Origin: Toxonevra muliebris
Lineage: Eukaryota; Arthropoda; Insecta; Diptera; Pallopteridae
Direction of reading: 5' to 3'
NCBI GenBank assembly: GCA_963691655.1
Contig: OY829327.1
Coordinates: 59,222,079-59,286,078, forward strand
Length of the DNA stretch: 64,000 nt
Below, in pieces: positions 10,588 to 22,780 of the stretch (within the stretch, counting starts at the first letter, position 1; each line of letters opens with the position of its first letter). The notes under the pieces were generated by a model. It worked only from the letters and a program-made list of their open reading frames with translations. It did not search any database and was not told the origin of the DNA. A program made the position numbers and the translations under genes.

Positions 10588-10638
10588 GTGGTTACGCTAG
10601 CAATTTTTCAATTGCTGAAAAAGTTTCAGCTACCACTA

Positions 10639-11089
10639 TGTATAACATATTTAGTGGTAGTGGAATTTTAATGGGAAAAGACAATGTCTGATTACTAGCA
10701 CAGAGCGATGTAAAAGAAGGCAATCATTTCAACATTAAAATCTTACAGCTTTATTTAAAAATGTTTGAATCATCTTATCATTCTTTTGTAAAATAATGTC
10801 TTGAAGTCATGAATGCGCAGTCTCTTGTATGGCTTCTAGATCCGAATAAATCATTGATTGGCTTGAGGTTATTTTGTTGCAGTCAATTTAAGTCAATTAA
10901 ATTCAATGAAGTCAAATGAATTCTGCTCAATATGCAATATCGCAAAGCGTAATAAACGAAAAACTAACATGAAGAAAGTAATTTATCTTTTTACTATATG
11001 TATTCCTATTTTCCTCTCCTCCCCTGTTAATATATAGTAACACCCTTTCATCCGATTGAAATGAAACTTTGAATCCGATTTTCTAGTTA
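10639..11089. other. Intergenic, no feature recognised
   Basis: AT-rich, with repeated gtcaattaa/gtcaaatgaa words near 10880-10920. Confidence 0.5.
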
Positions 11090-11175
11090 GGGGCCGTTCA
11101 CATATTACGTAACGCGCGAGGGGGGAGGGGGCCCCGACAATTTGTTACATAGTGTTACAGGGGGGGCGGGGGTCA
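11090..11175 (+). mobile_element. GGGGCCGTTCA-type transposon terminus (left-end orientation)
   Basis: GGGGCCGTTCACATATTACG followed by taacgc and a G-rich stretch (ggggggagggggcccc). The inverse of the same terminus recurs at about 34935-35020 and 59200-59283, so this is the end of a dispersed element. No matching partner end was found nearby. The superfamily is unknown. Confidence 0.65.
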
Positions 11176-12110
11176 TCGATGTGGTAATGATAATATTATG
11201 AACGGTTGATTGAGTTTTATTGCTTGCAATCCTTTCTCTATATAATTTTTTTGTTGGTGCTTTCATATTATTAAAATAGCTTTCACTCTTGTTTTGTGAG
11301 AGATCTTGAGCTGTCAACGGAAAATGGGTCACATCATCCTTATAGAAGAAAAAACTGGCCAGAAAGGGAGAACGTCACAGTGGACAAAGACAACATTAAA
11401 TACGTGCCCTCTTATACATTTTTAGTGTAAACTAGTGCTGGTAATGTAAAAAAAATTAGCAAGTAATATTTAAATATTTTATTGGCGATGTTAAGAATGC
11501 ACAATCCATTAAAAAGGCAAAATAGAAATTTGTTACGTTACCACTTTTCCGTCTCGAAAAGTAGCAGAAAATAGAAGTAGAAAATAGTAAGAGAAAATAG
11601 TAGAAAAAGGAGTAGAAAATTGTTGTAGAATCGACAGTATGCAATAGTAGCATCGCACACTGCAGCTCGAAAATAATCCCAAAACATGGTCATTTATTTA
11701 CTAGCTATTTATTTCATTGCAATTTTTAATAACTGCTGGTTATTTTAAATAACTTTTAAAAAACTATTTCAAATGAATTATTATATTAATTACTTTTATT
11801 TTATTTCGAAATAACTTGAAATAAAATACTTTCTTTAAAATTCTACTATAGGTCACTGAACACAGTATTCTCTTAGACTTGATTTGAAATATTTAACGAA
11901 TTTTCTAATTGATTAATTTTTATCATTTTGTATGGCAACACTCCCAAAATGAACGCCCATTTCATTTTCTCTATCAGTATCTTAAAATAATTACCTATAT
12001 CGAAATTTAAGTCACTGGCACAACTCCTTCCATTTTTTTCCATCTTCCAACTATGCGCCGCTCACCGCTTTGACTTCATACAAAAGTTGAACAAAAATTT
12101 TATATTTTTC
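11176..12110. other. Intergenic, no feature recognised
   Basis: Includes the rest of whatever element ends at 11090, plus agtagaaaatag-type short repeats at about 11565-11630. Confidence 0.5.
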
Positions 12111-12205
12111 GCAGACTATGAAAATTAAATCTAACGGTTAATTTTCAAAGTCTTGGCTACTGCTGATGTCTAGTTTTTATTATTGAGTAGTGTATAACAG
12201 GCTTA
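12111..12205 (+). repeat. Direct repeat, copy 1 (about 95 bp)
   Basis: Starts gcagactatgaaaattaaat, includes ggttaattttcaaagtcttg and ends gtgtataacaggctta. A diverged second copy occurs in the same orientation at 12965-13059. Confidence 0.75.
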
Positions 12206-12815
12206 GTTTCGGAATCCGCCACGATTGCTCATCAGTGATGTTAGTGATAGTTCTTAGCCTTTCAACATCCTATATAAGCTACTTACATCAATTATTAATG
12301 AACCGCCAAAAAGACCCATAAAGAGGGTCAATATGTTCTAAAAAAATAATTCTTATAAAATTATATTATAGGTATCTGAACAAAATAAATCTGTTAAATT
12401 AATAAAAATGATAAATCGAAAAAAATATTTGTTCCTGTGTAGAAAATTTTCATGTTTTAAAAACTAGTTATCTTTCAATCTTTATTAATGATCGGTAACT
12501 CCCAGCTAAATTCAACGAAGGCATTTTTTTTTTTTGAAGGCCTTTTTGTTCTTTTTTAATATTAGAATTAAATTTAACATACAAAATCAAATACTTAATT
12601 TCAACAGCTCAGTTTTACATTAGTACATAAACAAAAACAAAAAGCAGAACATGAATTGATCCACCTTTATATATAAAAAAAAAAACATTATTGGATATGT
12701 AAACTGAAATTATTTAGCAATATTTTCTTTCCAGTATTTTGGCCATAAAAATGGGCTAGTTGCAGCCAATTTTTTTTTAAAAAGCTTGATAAAAGTTCCG
12801 GTTTTCATCTAATTG

Positions 12816-12881
12816 TAGTTAGGACACGCCAGCCATAAACTTTGGCTCATTCAGCTTAAGTGGTTGAATGAGCCCTAACTA
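12816..12881. other. Nested inverted repeat (hairpin)
   Basis: Outer arms TAGTTAGG (12816-12823) and CCTAACTA (12874-12881) enclose inner arms GGCTCATTCA (12844-12853) and TGAATGAGCC (12865-12874), with an 11-base loop and a 20-base one-sided bulge. Function is unknown. Confidence 0.7.
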
Positions 12882-12964
12882 AACTAATATTTTTCAATTA
12901 CTAATAAACACAACAACAAAAAATTTACAATATTTTTTTTGATTATGTTTTGTTTTTTTTTTTT

Positions 12965-13059
12965 GCAGGCTATTAAAATTAAATATAGTTGTTAATTTTC
13001 AACGTCTTGACTACTGGTTCCATGTTTTAGTTTCATTTAAATAATGTATAACAGGCTTA
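12965..13059 (+). repeat. Direct repeat, copy 2 (about 95 bp)
   Basis: Starts gcaggctattaaaattaaat, includes gttaattttcaacgtcttga and ends tgtataacaggctta, matching 12111-12205. It lies 14 bases left of the mariner element. Confidence 0.75.
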
Positions 13060-13072
13060 AACAACGTATATA

Positions 13073-13974
13073 CCCGTTGATCAAAAAGTTTCCGGAATTT
13101 ATTCAGAAAATTAAAAATACAAGTTTATTCATCTAAATCTATATTGTTCCCTTCAAAGTAATCCTCCCCATCGACTGCAACACACTTATGCCAGCGCTTG
13201 ATCCAATCCTCGAAACATTTTTTATATTCGGTATGTCCATCAGTGCTTCCTTCGATTTTTCCATTACTTTCTCTCGGCTGCTGAAACGCGTTCCCCGTTA
13301 TGGTTTTTTAACTCGATTGAACAGAAAGAAGTCACAGGGAGCCAAACCCGGTGAATTCGGTGGCTGTTGTATTTGTTGCATATTTCATCAAAAAAAATTA
13401 CGAATAATGATGGCACTGTGCGACGGTGCGTTATCATGGTGCAAAATCCACGAGTTTTCTGTCCACAATTCTGGTCTCTTTCGGCGAATTGCTTCACGCA
13501 AACGCCTCATAACGCCCAAATAATACTCTCTGAAGGTTAATTTGCGGTTATTGATCGAAATTTCTTTTACTTTATCAAATTTTTCGTCGGTTTTCGATGT
13601 CGATGTAACCACTACTTTCATCATTTTCGATTGACTCACGACCACTTTTGAACCGCTCGTGCCACTGGTAAACGACCGTTTGCTTTAGAGAATCGTCACC
13701 GAAACACTTTTCCAACGTTCGCGCACCATTAAATCCGTTGTTTACGCAAAATTTAATACAATACAATTTAATAAAATTTTGAAAAATCGCCAACACACAC
13801 AGAGATTGATGTACTCTTGGCTACGTAACTTTTGCAAATGTCAAGCTATGACGCTAAGATTTAGAGGGGATATCAACAACAGATGTACCAACTTAACAAA
13901 AAAAAATAGAACTCAAATCGGAACGATGGGAGCGCCACACGGTGGTTATTCTGGGAACTTTTTGATCAAGTTGG
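13073..13974 (-). mobile_element. Mariner-family transposon, internally deleted
   Basis: Inverted ends (CCCGTTGATCAAAAAGTTTC at 13073; CCAACTTGATCAAAAAGTTC inverted at 13974) are flanked by TA dinucleotides at 13071-13072 and 13975-13976, the mariner target. Length is about 900 bp against the usual 1.3 kb, because the middle of the transposase gene is deleted. Confidence 0.92.
13125..13796 (-). pseudogene. Mariner transposase relic
   Basis: The minus strand encodes, in order, the N-terminal helix-turn-helix region (IKFCVNNGFNGARTLEKCFG...VYQWHERFKSGRESIEND), the linker (TSTSKTDEKFDKVKEI), the catalytic block HHDNAPSHSA with the second Asp, the third catalytic block PGLAPCDFFLF, and the C-terminus ending KRWHKCVAVDGEDYFEG...NIDLDE before a stop at 13125. 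The block holding the first catalytic Asp is missing: after REYY the frame jumps to the LREAIRRKRPELW region, about 100 or more residues further on. There are also frameshifts around 13640 and 13380. The enzyme would have been a cut-and-paste DDD transposase; this copy cannot be active. Confidence 0.92.
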
Positions 13975-13976
13975 TA

Positions 13977-14535
13977 TGTAGTCATCACAACAACAGTGTA
14001 TACAGAGACGGAAGAAATAAGCAAAATTATACAATTACAAATTGTAAATTGAGGTTCAAATAAGTTGAACATTTCATATAAATACTAAGCTAAACGGCTT
14101 TTACCAACTTTGAAAGTTTGTAAAAATATATTAGTTAAATATTTATTGGCACAAAAAAAAAAAAAAAAAAAAAAAACAAATCCAACCCGGCCAGTGTGCG
14201 CCGGAAATGTATAACAAATTGTGGCAAGGGAAAAATTTCAAAGGCATGCTGTCGAAGGCGCAGCAGTTTCCACTTCCTTATGTCTAGCGGTGACAATAAG
14301 CCGTTTCCCCATTGGCTATATGGAAGCATCGATTGCATTTTTTTTTCAGTTCAAATCGCTTTCCAATTTTTTTGTTGTTGATTTTTTTCATGAAGGGGTA
14401 CTGCATTTGCAGATTAGAATTGAAAACGTTTTTCCTACGTTGCTTTGGCATTGTGCTTGCAAAAGATAAAAATCTTTAATTCTTTCATTCAATTCTTTGC
14501 TCTAAACTATTAGGATAATTTAATTTCTCAACTTC
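13977..14535. other. Non-coding stretch with poly(A) run
   Basis: A run of 24 A at 14153-14176 follows ttattggcac. It may be the tail of an unidentified retroposed sequence. The next segment (to about 14340) has moderate GC and no recognised motif. Confidence 0.5.
14153..14176 (+). repeat. Poly(A) run
   Basis: Twenty-four consecutive A residues. Confidence 0.9.
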
Positions 14536-15385
14536 AGCAACTTCTGGGGCCTTTGCTTTTCTCGTTATATATCAATGATTTCCTCGTATGGATAATTGTA
14601 ATGTTCAAATGTATGCTGATGATGTCCAATTGTATACGTGTTGTAAACCTGAGTTCTTAGATAACTGTATCCTGAATCTAAATAAAAACCTGAAAAGGAT
14701 AAATGACTGGGCTTCAATTAATCGATTGTGCCTTAATCCGAAAAAATCGAAATGATTACACAAAAAATAACTCTTAACAACTCATTTGCTGAAGTCATCA
14801 GTACAGCAAAAAATCTGGGAGTTACTTTCAATAGGTCGTTGACCTGGACAAATCACATCAATATAGCTGTTCGCAAAGTATATGGTATGCTCCGCTCCTT
14901 GTGGACCACGCAATATTTTACTCGGCTATTGTTGGTCAATACTTTCTTTTATACCAACTCTAATATATGGATGTGAAATTTTCGCCAACTGCGACTCTGT
15001 CAGTAAACTCAAACTAAATGTCCTTTATAACAATATTACTCGGCATGTATATGGCTTAAGAAGATTCGACCATGTTTCCACATTTTCAAAACAACTCTTT
15101 AACCTCAATTTTCAGTGTCTATTAAACTATAGATCATTAATCTTTTAACATAACGTTTTATTTACCAAAGAACCCAAGTATTTATATGGCAGGCTAACAT
15201 TCTTGCGGTCAAATCGTGGTAATATTGTAATTCACCCAAAATACGGATGCTTAACTTCAGGGCGACAATTTTATATCCATACAATACGTATTTGGAACGC
15301 ACTTCCACACTTTATTCAACAAATTAGCAATGCAATGCAGTTTAAAAATATACTTTTGAGCCACCTATCAAACTGTAATAATTAA
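14536..15385 (+). pseudogene. Non-LTR retrotransposon reverse transcriptase, C-terminal relic
   Basis: The reading starts with GPLLFSLYINDF (RT motif 4 region), continues in another frame to MYADDVQLYT (the YxDD catalytic motif, near 14610), NWAS-type block DWASINRLCLNPKKSK, then NLGVTFNRSLTWTNHI, then YGCEIFANCDSVSK and finally RIWNALPHFIQQ...FKNILLSHL before the stop at 15385. At least three frameshifts separate these blocks, and everything upstream (endonuclease, RT motifs 1-3) is missing. The family copies itself by target-primed reverse transcription. The clade is uncertain (CR1/Jockey-like guess from the C-terminal RxWNxLP block). Confidence 0.88.
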
Positions 15386-15816
15386 ATGTTTGATGTTTTG
15401 CATTTAAATAAATCATAAATAAATTTTTCTGTGATAAAACTAAAATTTGTCTTCAATAGTTTTAAGTTCGAGGTCGACTCACCTAACCTAATGTCACATG
15501 TATATTTGCAAGTCCATATGTTTTTTGTAATATGCCTAAAGCTGGCCGGAAGTTTGATGAAATTACAGAAGGTGTGTGGTCTGCATATGTGCACGTTTTT
15601 TATTTCCTTTACTAAGTTCTAAGTTTTAAATTTTTTGTTTGAACGTCTTTAATTATTATATACATATATTCACTATCGTGTTAGGTCTATTCTATATTTA
15701 TACTATAAATCCAAACTCAATTGCAACTTGACCAACTATACTACTTACTAGTGCTATTATAAGACTTAAGTCTTCCTGCGTTATGAAAACTAATTATTAA
15801 ATAAATAAATAAATAA
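15386..15816 (+). mobile_element. 3' UTR and (TAAA)n tail of the non-LTR fragment
   Basis: Non-coding sequence continues from the RT stop to taaataaataaataaataa at 15797-15816. Short A-rich tandem tails of this kind mark the 3' end of many LINEs. Whether all 430 bases belong to the element is inferred. Confidence 0.65.
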
Positions 15817-18800
15817 GTTGTAAATGCAATGGAGCTACCTTTTTTGACTGATATGTATAATTTTTCTTAGATTTTTAAAAATAAGAACGGTGGAACCAAA
15901 AACAGTTCAAAGTAGTAGCCCAAAAAACTTTACTGTTGAAAAGAATACGGTTGGTCACATTATTTATGCTACAATATAAAATTGCCAAGATACACTATTT
16001 CCCGATTTGAAAATATGTTTTAAATACCATATAAATGAAGAGACAACATATTTTTTCGGAGAAGGCTACGCAATTAAAAAACATTCAATAAATTCACAAC
16101 ATTTAAATTTATTCAAGAAAACTTTTCAATTAAGTTTTACTTATGAAATTTATGTCAACATTTTTTCATGTTTATGATTGTATTTTTCATATTTTCCTAT
16201 TAAAGTTAAAAACTACTTTAATTTTCTTTATTCTTTCAAAGTTTTTTTTCTTTTCTTGATTTTTGTGCACACACGAACTTAATGCCACACAAATGCAACC
16301 TCTTGATGGCAGTATGAGTTGCATAAAACAGTGACACCGCACGGTGATGCCCATATCAGAGAAGAATGACAAGACATCGTAGCACGATTGAGGAACTCAA
16401 TCGATGACATCAATATCCTTTCGTTGTCGTTGTCAGTTACTAATACCGCGACTTTGACTATAATAAAAATTGCCAAAGGCAATAAGCGCCGTTGGAAAAG
16501 AAGAAAATGAAAGAAGGCAAACAAAAAAAAACACGAAACTGACTGCCGAAAACATGTTACATCAAGTGGAGCGAATAGCTAGCAGCGCGTGGATGGAGTA
16601 AGATACATACACAAATGCACAAACACATACGTGAATCAACTCTAAAAAGAGGGAGGGTATGGGGAGGGAAGGGAGCGGGTGAGAGAAAAACTAAAAACCT
16701 GCTACGTGATATGCATTATTAAGCAATAAATATTAAAAGGATCGATTGTCGACATCTCGTCGTCCTTCTCATGCGCATCCTTGATGGCGCTCTTCTTCTG
16801 TTTGTCGTCTTCATGTAGCTGCCATATATCACACCACGGGAGATAGTAATTCAGGCTGACGTATGGTATGGACGGGAATGAGGCCGGTGCATCATCAGTC
16901 TGTGCTTGGGCTCTTACTTACTTATACACGACACCAGATACCATTTACACACTCCTACATACATATGTATGGTGCATATGTATGTCAAAGGCTCCAGCAG
17001 AACGAACGAGTGCGCTTTGACGTTCTTATGTTAAGTTCGGCAATGTTTTATCCTTTATTGGAAAAGTTTAAATTAAAAGTGCTTTTTGTAGACTACATCA
17101 GTTCGTATGTTAGTGGATGGGTGTGTGTATGTGTGTGGGTGATAACGGTGTGAATTTGAGATATGCATAAAGAATGTTGGTGCATCTTTCTGTCACTGCT
17201 GTTATTACTATCTGTAGAGGTAGCATATGCTTCCGTTAAAATAAGTAAAAGTGCAGGAAAAGTGTGACACTTTTTAGGTTCTCACTTGAGTAATGTTGTA
17301 TATCTAATGTACGTATGAGTTTAGGTGCAAATAGTAACAGTTTTCCAACTATTTTGATGAATTCTCTCATCGTTGCGGATGGAACTGCATCAATTTGTAA
17401 GTTAAATGATTTGAAATGAGAGTTGTTCAACGTTACGAATGTTCGTTCATAATTACTTTTTAATGAAGACTGGCAAAAAGCAATTTTCCATTTCTTCTCC
17501 TTTTTCTCGTATATAATTGTCATAAATGTAAATTATTAACTGTGAATGCCAAAGAGGTGTCCCTATGTATTTATGGTGTTTAACACTTAACTTGGGTTAT
17601 TTTATTTCATTTGTGTATCCGTTGCCTGCTCTTTATTGTTGTCATGCAGGCAGTCCAGTGCAAAAACTACTGGCGAAAAGTCAAGGGATGTCTTTAACAA
17701 ATCCAATAAACGTGACTAGCCTTGCTTAATTTTGTAATGTTCCCTTTTCGTCATACACATTTCAACTTACAATATTCAAAACTACAAGGATAAAAATGGG
17801 AAAGTATACAAAATGTCAGATTAGTGCGTATCTGCTTCAAAGGAAATATTTCGAACAAACTCACATATTCACATTTGAAATTACTTATGTGGGGGTATTT
17901 CTGGCAAGGATCCACTCTCGGGACTAATTCTACCCCAACTAAAATATGCCCTTTTCTTTGATTTAGATTTATAGCTTCGCAGTTTATCGTTTCATAACCA
18001 AGTCGACATGACCTTAAAATTGACCTTTGAAAATACACAGTTCCTTTTTTACAAATTGCTATCAAAATGCATAGAACTCTGCTTAGAACGTAGAGCTCCC
18101 AGCTGTAAAAATTCCTATTACAACATCGATGATATCATCATAATTACATATTACCTCAATTATCCGTCCTATTTCCATAGTAAATTTACACAGGAGTGTC
18201 CTCGGCAGCATCATTGGTTCGCTTCTACTTAGAGTTTAAGTAAAAGAGTGGATGACCTCTAACGATGTGCTCATTACAAAATCATTAAGATATGGATTAG
18301 CTATATTCTATTCTCTGTATTTTGTTATAATTAGCAAGTCAGTAGGGGTCCATTCGGTACCTCCTTATTGAGAAAAGCAAATGATATGGATTATTTTAAG
18401 TTTGCCTAAAATATATTTTCATAAAATCCTCCGCAGATTGCTTATTACTCGGAATATTTAAAAGTTTCAGGTGAGAAACAACACCCAAATTTCATATTAA
18501 TGTATTCAGTCGATATATTTATTTTTTGCTCTTGGCACGCCTTTAGTAAATTTTTAATGAGATCATTGTCGATGAAGGGTTCATTTCAGTTTTTGTTTAT
18601 TTATTGCCTTTCCAAATACAGCTGCATTCATTTATGTTCTATCTTTCGTTTTTTAATAAATTAGTAATATGATTTCTTTATTGATATTTTCAACAGAAAA
18701 TCAAAAATATAGAAATTATAATTCAAAAAAATAATTTTTTCTCCGTTCTCGATTAGATAATGTAAAGTAGGAATTGGGAAGTAGGTATTTTTTTAACTTA

Positions 18801-20579
18801 CGATCACATTACTAGCAAACTACTTCACATCGATGAATATCAAAGTGCTTTGGTCAGTTTACCACTGGGATATTTGTGTGTGTACATAAATATTTTTGGT
18901 AGTTCAGCACATGACGCGTGTATCCTAATACGTGCTCCTGTATATGGACTTAATTAACACCTCAATAATGATGTCATTCAGTCTTCCTTGATTGAGCTGG
19001 ATGTTAATAAGTGATGGGGTCATGAATAATATGTATGCTATAGTTCAGAATAATACATACATACAAATCTTACAGACAGACCTGTTTGCCAACGTGATCA
19101 GTGAAATCAAGGATTTACTAGGCAACTTCCCTACAAGTTTTAGCTTAGGAGTGAACCCAACCAAAAAAAAAAAAAAGAAATGATTGTGTTTTCTATAAAA
19201 ACCAATGTCTTTTCAACGCCTGAGACGTTATACATAACTTACATAACTAGTTTATTTTATTTTCTAGTTTATTTTTATTTTGTTGAATGTATTTACTCAA
19301 ACTTAAATTTTCAGGACAAATTTCTGAAAGTTAGGACCCTTGACAAACCAGACGAATCCCGATCGTCTGGCAACCCTACTTGCAATATTGGTTATCAAAT
19401 TCGAAGATACATAATTTAAATTAAAAAAATTTAACTTTTGCATTGCCTACAAATTCAAATGTTGCATAAATAGCTTATATTTTATAGCTTTAAACCGAAT
19501 TCGAATACATATTCATAATAAGAATTGGAAATTATGTCAATTATTTACTAATTATTAGAAGACCGAAATATAAAAATCCATGTGTTTATTCGCTTGCGGT
19601 TTGCAGTTGTCAAGGTTGAGCAAACTGCATAAGCCCTCATTGGTCTCATCACCCGTAAAACTTATTCCGCTTGAATCGTTGTTTGTTATTTAATTTTCTT
19701 CCTTATCTTCTATTTCACAATAAATTAATCTCCGTTGCTAATATGAAAACGAAATAAATCACTGGAAACACTTTTCGACTGTGCACGTGCTTCATCTTAA
19801 ATAAACTAACAACAAATCGTGAATATCATTACGAAAATTTATGTATGATAATTTGCGTTTTATTGTTTGTCGTCGTTGCTTTTAACGTTAACTGTCCATG
19901 GCGCACAACTAATTCCTTCAGGTATTAGTTCTCTACCTGTTACCAGGATGCATATTCCTAGCAACACAGCCCAATGGATATCTATGCATAGCCATGACAT
20001 CTAAGCACAATAGTCACATTGCATCGCATCTCATTGTGCGAGTATCGTATCGCATTTCATCATTTGCTGGGCATAACCTAGCATCGTTTAGTTGCGCTGA
20101 CAGGCTTCGGTGTTAATTAAGTATACACAACGGAAAGCTGGAGCTAGCAATGTGAATAATCTACGTAATGAAAATTAACAATATAGCAATAAATTAGTTG
20201 TTGCCACTGTTACCGTTCCTGGTGTTGACATTATCACAGACGTACGACGTCGATATTTATCTGTATCTATGTATGTATGTCATTCTTTATTTATTTGAAA
20301 ATACAAGCCAGAAATGAAAGCTAATAAATATTCGTTGTACGCACATTTTTTAGTTTTCTAATCTTACTAAAATGGTCTTAAAACAATTTAGGTTACAATA
20401 AGTTTATGGCTGGGTGTTAGGCTATTTCTTTCAAGTAACTTTCTTTCCATTTTGAACAATTTTAAGGTTCTGAGCAAGGAGCAAGTAGCTCTGCCTGTCG
20501 AGTACCGCCAGATGTTTGGAGCCCTAAAACTAAAACCCATACAATTTTCAAGAAATAAACTGCAAACTTTTAGTCTTAG
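15817..20579. other. Long intergenic or intronic stretch, no gene recognised
   Basis: About 4.8 kb of AT-rich DNA with catacata and gtgtgtatgtgtgtg runs (for example 17124-17138) and a 14-A run near 19162. A short inverted pair cagacga/tcgtctg lies at about 19349-19372 next to ggcaaccctac. No frame carries a known motif. Confidence 0.5.
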
Positions 20580-20785
20580 TTTTCCAAAAAACTTTGGCAA
20601 AGCTTTAATTAAAAAAACACAAAAAACACAAATTTTGCCCCAAAATGGCTTCTTCTAAGGGATGTAAAAAAAAATCTAAGCAACCTGCGATCGTAATAAT
20701 AGTCTACCTTATAAAAAATATTTCTGAATAAAATGAGCCTAGGTGGAACAAAATCCATCAAGTACACGTTTTAGTACAACGAGAA
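20580..20785 (+). repeat. Dispersed repeat, copy 1
   Basis: Shares with 25762-25925 the ordered words gcaaagctttaattaaaaaa, aaaatggc, ctaagcaacct, cgtaataatagtcta and ggtggaacaaaatccatca. Clearly homologous but diverged; the element class is unknown. Confidence 0.7.
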
Positions 20786-21300
20786 ACTTCGCTCAACATC
20801 GACACTGACAAGGTTCGTTACAATGGGAGGAAAATTTGAGATAAAGGAAGCAAAAAAAGGTAAAGGCAAAGGTTATGCCAATTTTTTTAGTACTGGAATA
20901 TATGTTCATAGACATTCACATTCAAAATATGGCCAATAAAGTGGTGCTGGATGTTAATTGGCACTAAAAGCGCCGTAAAGGAGCACAATAGCGCACAGGT
21001 TCGTAAAAATATGTAGGCCCATAAAGGCCGATTATGGCACAGCCGCCTTGGATGCTCCAAGAGATTTTCCCAGGCAGCTACTCTTCCAGATGGGAAATGT
21101 GCCGAGAATTCGAGTTTGTTTTAATTGGTTGCCGATACAGGCGTGAATTAAAACAGAGGTTGTTCATAAACGTCGTCTGCCAAACTTTAAAGGCGCCATC
21201 AAAATTTCGTGGGGGTTACACAATCGCTAAGTTGCGCTACTGGTTCCGAAATCGAATTATTATTCTCTACTCCTCTTAAAATCCACCCATCAAGACCGTT
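20786..21300 (+). other. Moderate-GC segment, unrecognised
   Basis: From about 20815 to 21260 the base composition is less AT-rich than the surroundings, and interrupted frames read across it (for example GSYSSRWEMCREFEFVLIG). It looks like a decayed coding insertion or pseudogene, but I cannot name it. Confidence 0.3.
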
Positions 21301-22780
21301 GAAGATTTCCATTTTATGCTTTGCAATATTTAAGATTTGACCTATTTTTTGAATTCCTGATCACCTTTTTGAGAAGAGTCAAGGAATCAAAACTGATGCT
21401 TTATTCATATTATACTTGCGTTTTGACACTTTTTTATTTTATAAAATTATTTGTATTTCATAAAAATTCTTTAAATATGAAAGTTGTGATGAGGTGTTAA
21501 AAATTTTCGAACATTTTAATAATAAATAACTATGTAAATCACAGATTTTTGAAAGCGTATAAAAGCGATTTTTCAGAATTTTTGAAAGTTTGTTTGTTTT
21601 AAGCTTTGTTGTAAAAATCTGTTGGAGTTTGAACAATGTTTAGACATACATACATACATACAATATTTAATGGTTAACCGAATTTTCGCATCCTTGTCAA
21701 ATTTGCATTCTACCTCACTGTTTCCCTTCAAAATGCGATGGTGTGATAGCTGTTTAAAATATCAAATTCCTTTGGTCACATATGGTTAATTTTTGTGGTT
21801 AATTTTCTGGAAAGTCATATCAAAAGCGAATTAAGCCAAATCAAAATCAACTCTGTCAAAAATCAATCTTCTGTACGGCAGTGAGATTACAGCGCAATTT
21901 AATATTAAATCATGAATGTTATTTCAAGAAGCGACTATACTAGTGTACGATGGTATCATCGCAACCACTGCTGCTCTGCTACGGGTAGTTATGTTGTTGC
22001 TGTTGTATGTCATCAGAAATTCCGTAACAAATTGGCAAAAACAAGAAACAAGAAACAAGAATATGTAGTGTAAGTAAAAAAAAAACAAAAAAAACAAAAG
22101 CAATTTTAACAACGGCAACAATATTGTGTCCTTTTCGGCGTTATCTTGATGTAAGGATACTTAACTCAATGTTCATCATAACATCCACATCCTTAAGGGC
22201 AACAAGAATCTTTGAAGGCAAAACAGAAGCAACACACACGCACATAATCACACATACATACACATACATATAAATTCAACGTGCATGCAAGAACATATTT
22301 ATGTACATACAAAAGACTACAAAATATAAACAAATAGCGTAGCTAAATGTACAGTGAGCTTAACACTGAAACAAACACCCAAAATGGAAAATGGAAAGAG
22401 CAATCGCTGAAAAAGTAACGAGGCCTTCGCGCTTCGAGGCAATTTGTTACAATAATATTTATTAAACTTGTGGCCACGAATGCTCCTTGTTCGCATTTTC
22501 CTGCTAAGCGAATGTGGAAGAAAACAGCTAGGTTAAAGACAAACAAACAAAAATGTCATTAGGAAAATGTGTGTTTGTTTGTTTGGCCAATTTTGAAATA
22601 TTATAAATGAAAAGTAATAACAAACAATAAAAATAAAGTAAAATATGATAACAGTAATTTAAAAGTAAAAAAAACGACATCATTTTTCTTTGCAAATGCA
22701 CTGAGCTATTTGAGCAGAGATAGTTTTTATTTTTGTATGGAATTGATGCGAATTTTTATTTATTTTTACATTACAATTAA
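21301..22780. other. Intergenic or intronic, no feature recognised
   Basis: AT-rich with (cata)n at about 21646-21662 and 22240-22270. Confidence 0.5.

Larger units (their letters stand above)
9240..10638 (-). mobile_element. hAT transposon relic, interrupted by another element
   Basis: Outer ends show matching inverted sequence TAGTGGTAGTGAAA (from 9240) and TAGTGGTAGCTGAAA (inverted, ending 10638). Inside lies the C-terminal hAT dimerisation domain on the minus strand. The second element at 9644-10579 splits it. No clear 8-bp target duplication was found outside these ends, so the boundaries are tentative. Confidence 0.55.

Noticed and set aside
13264..13523. Plus-strand frames over the mariner region as genes
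   Set aside because: They are antisense shadows of the minus-strand transposase relic.
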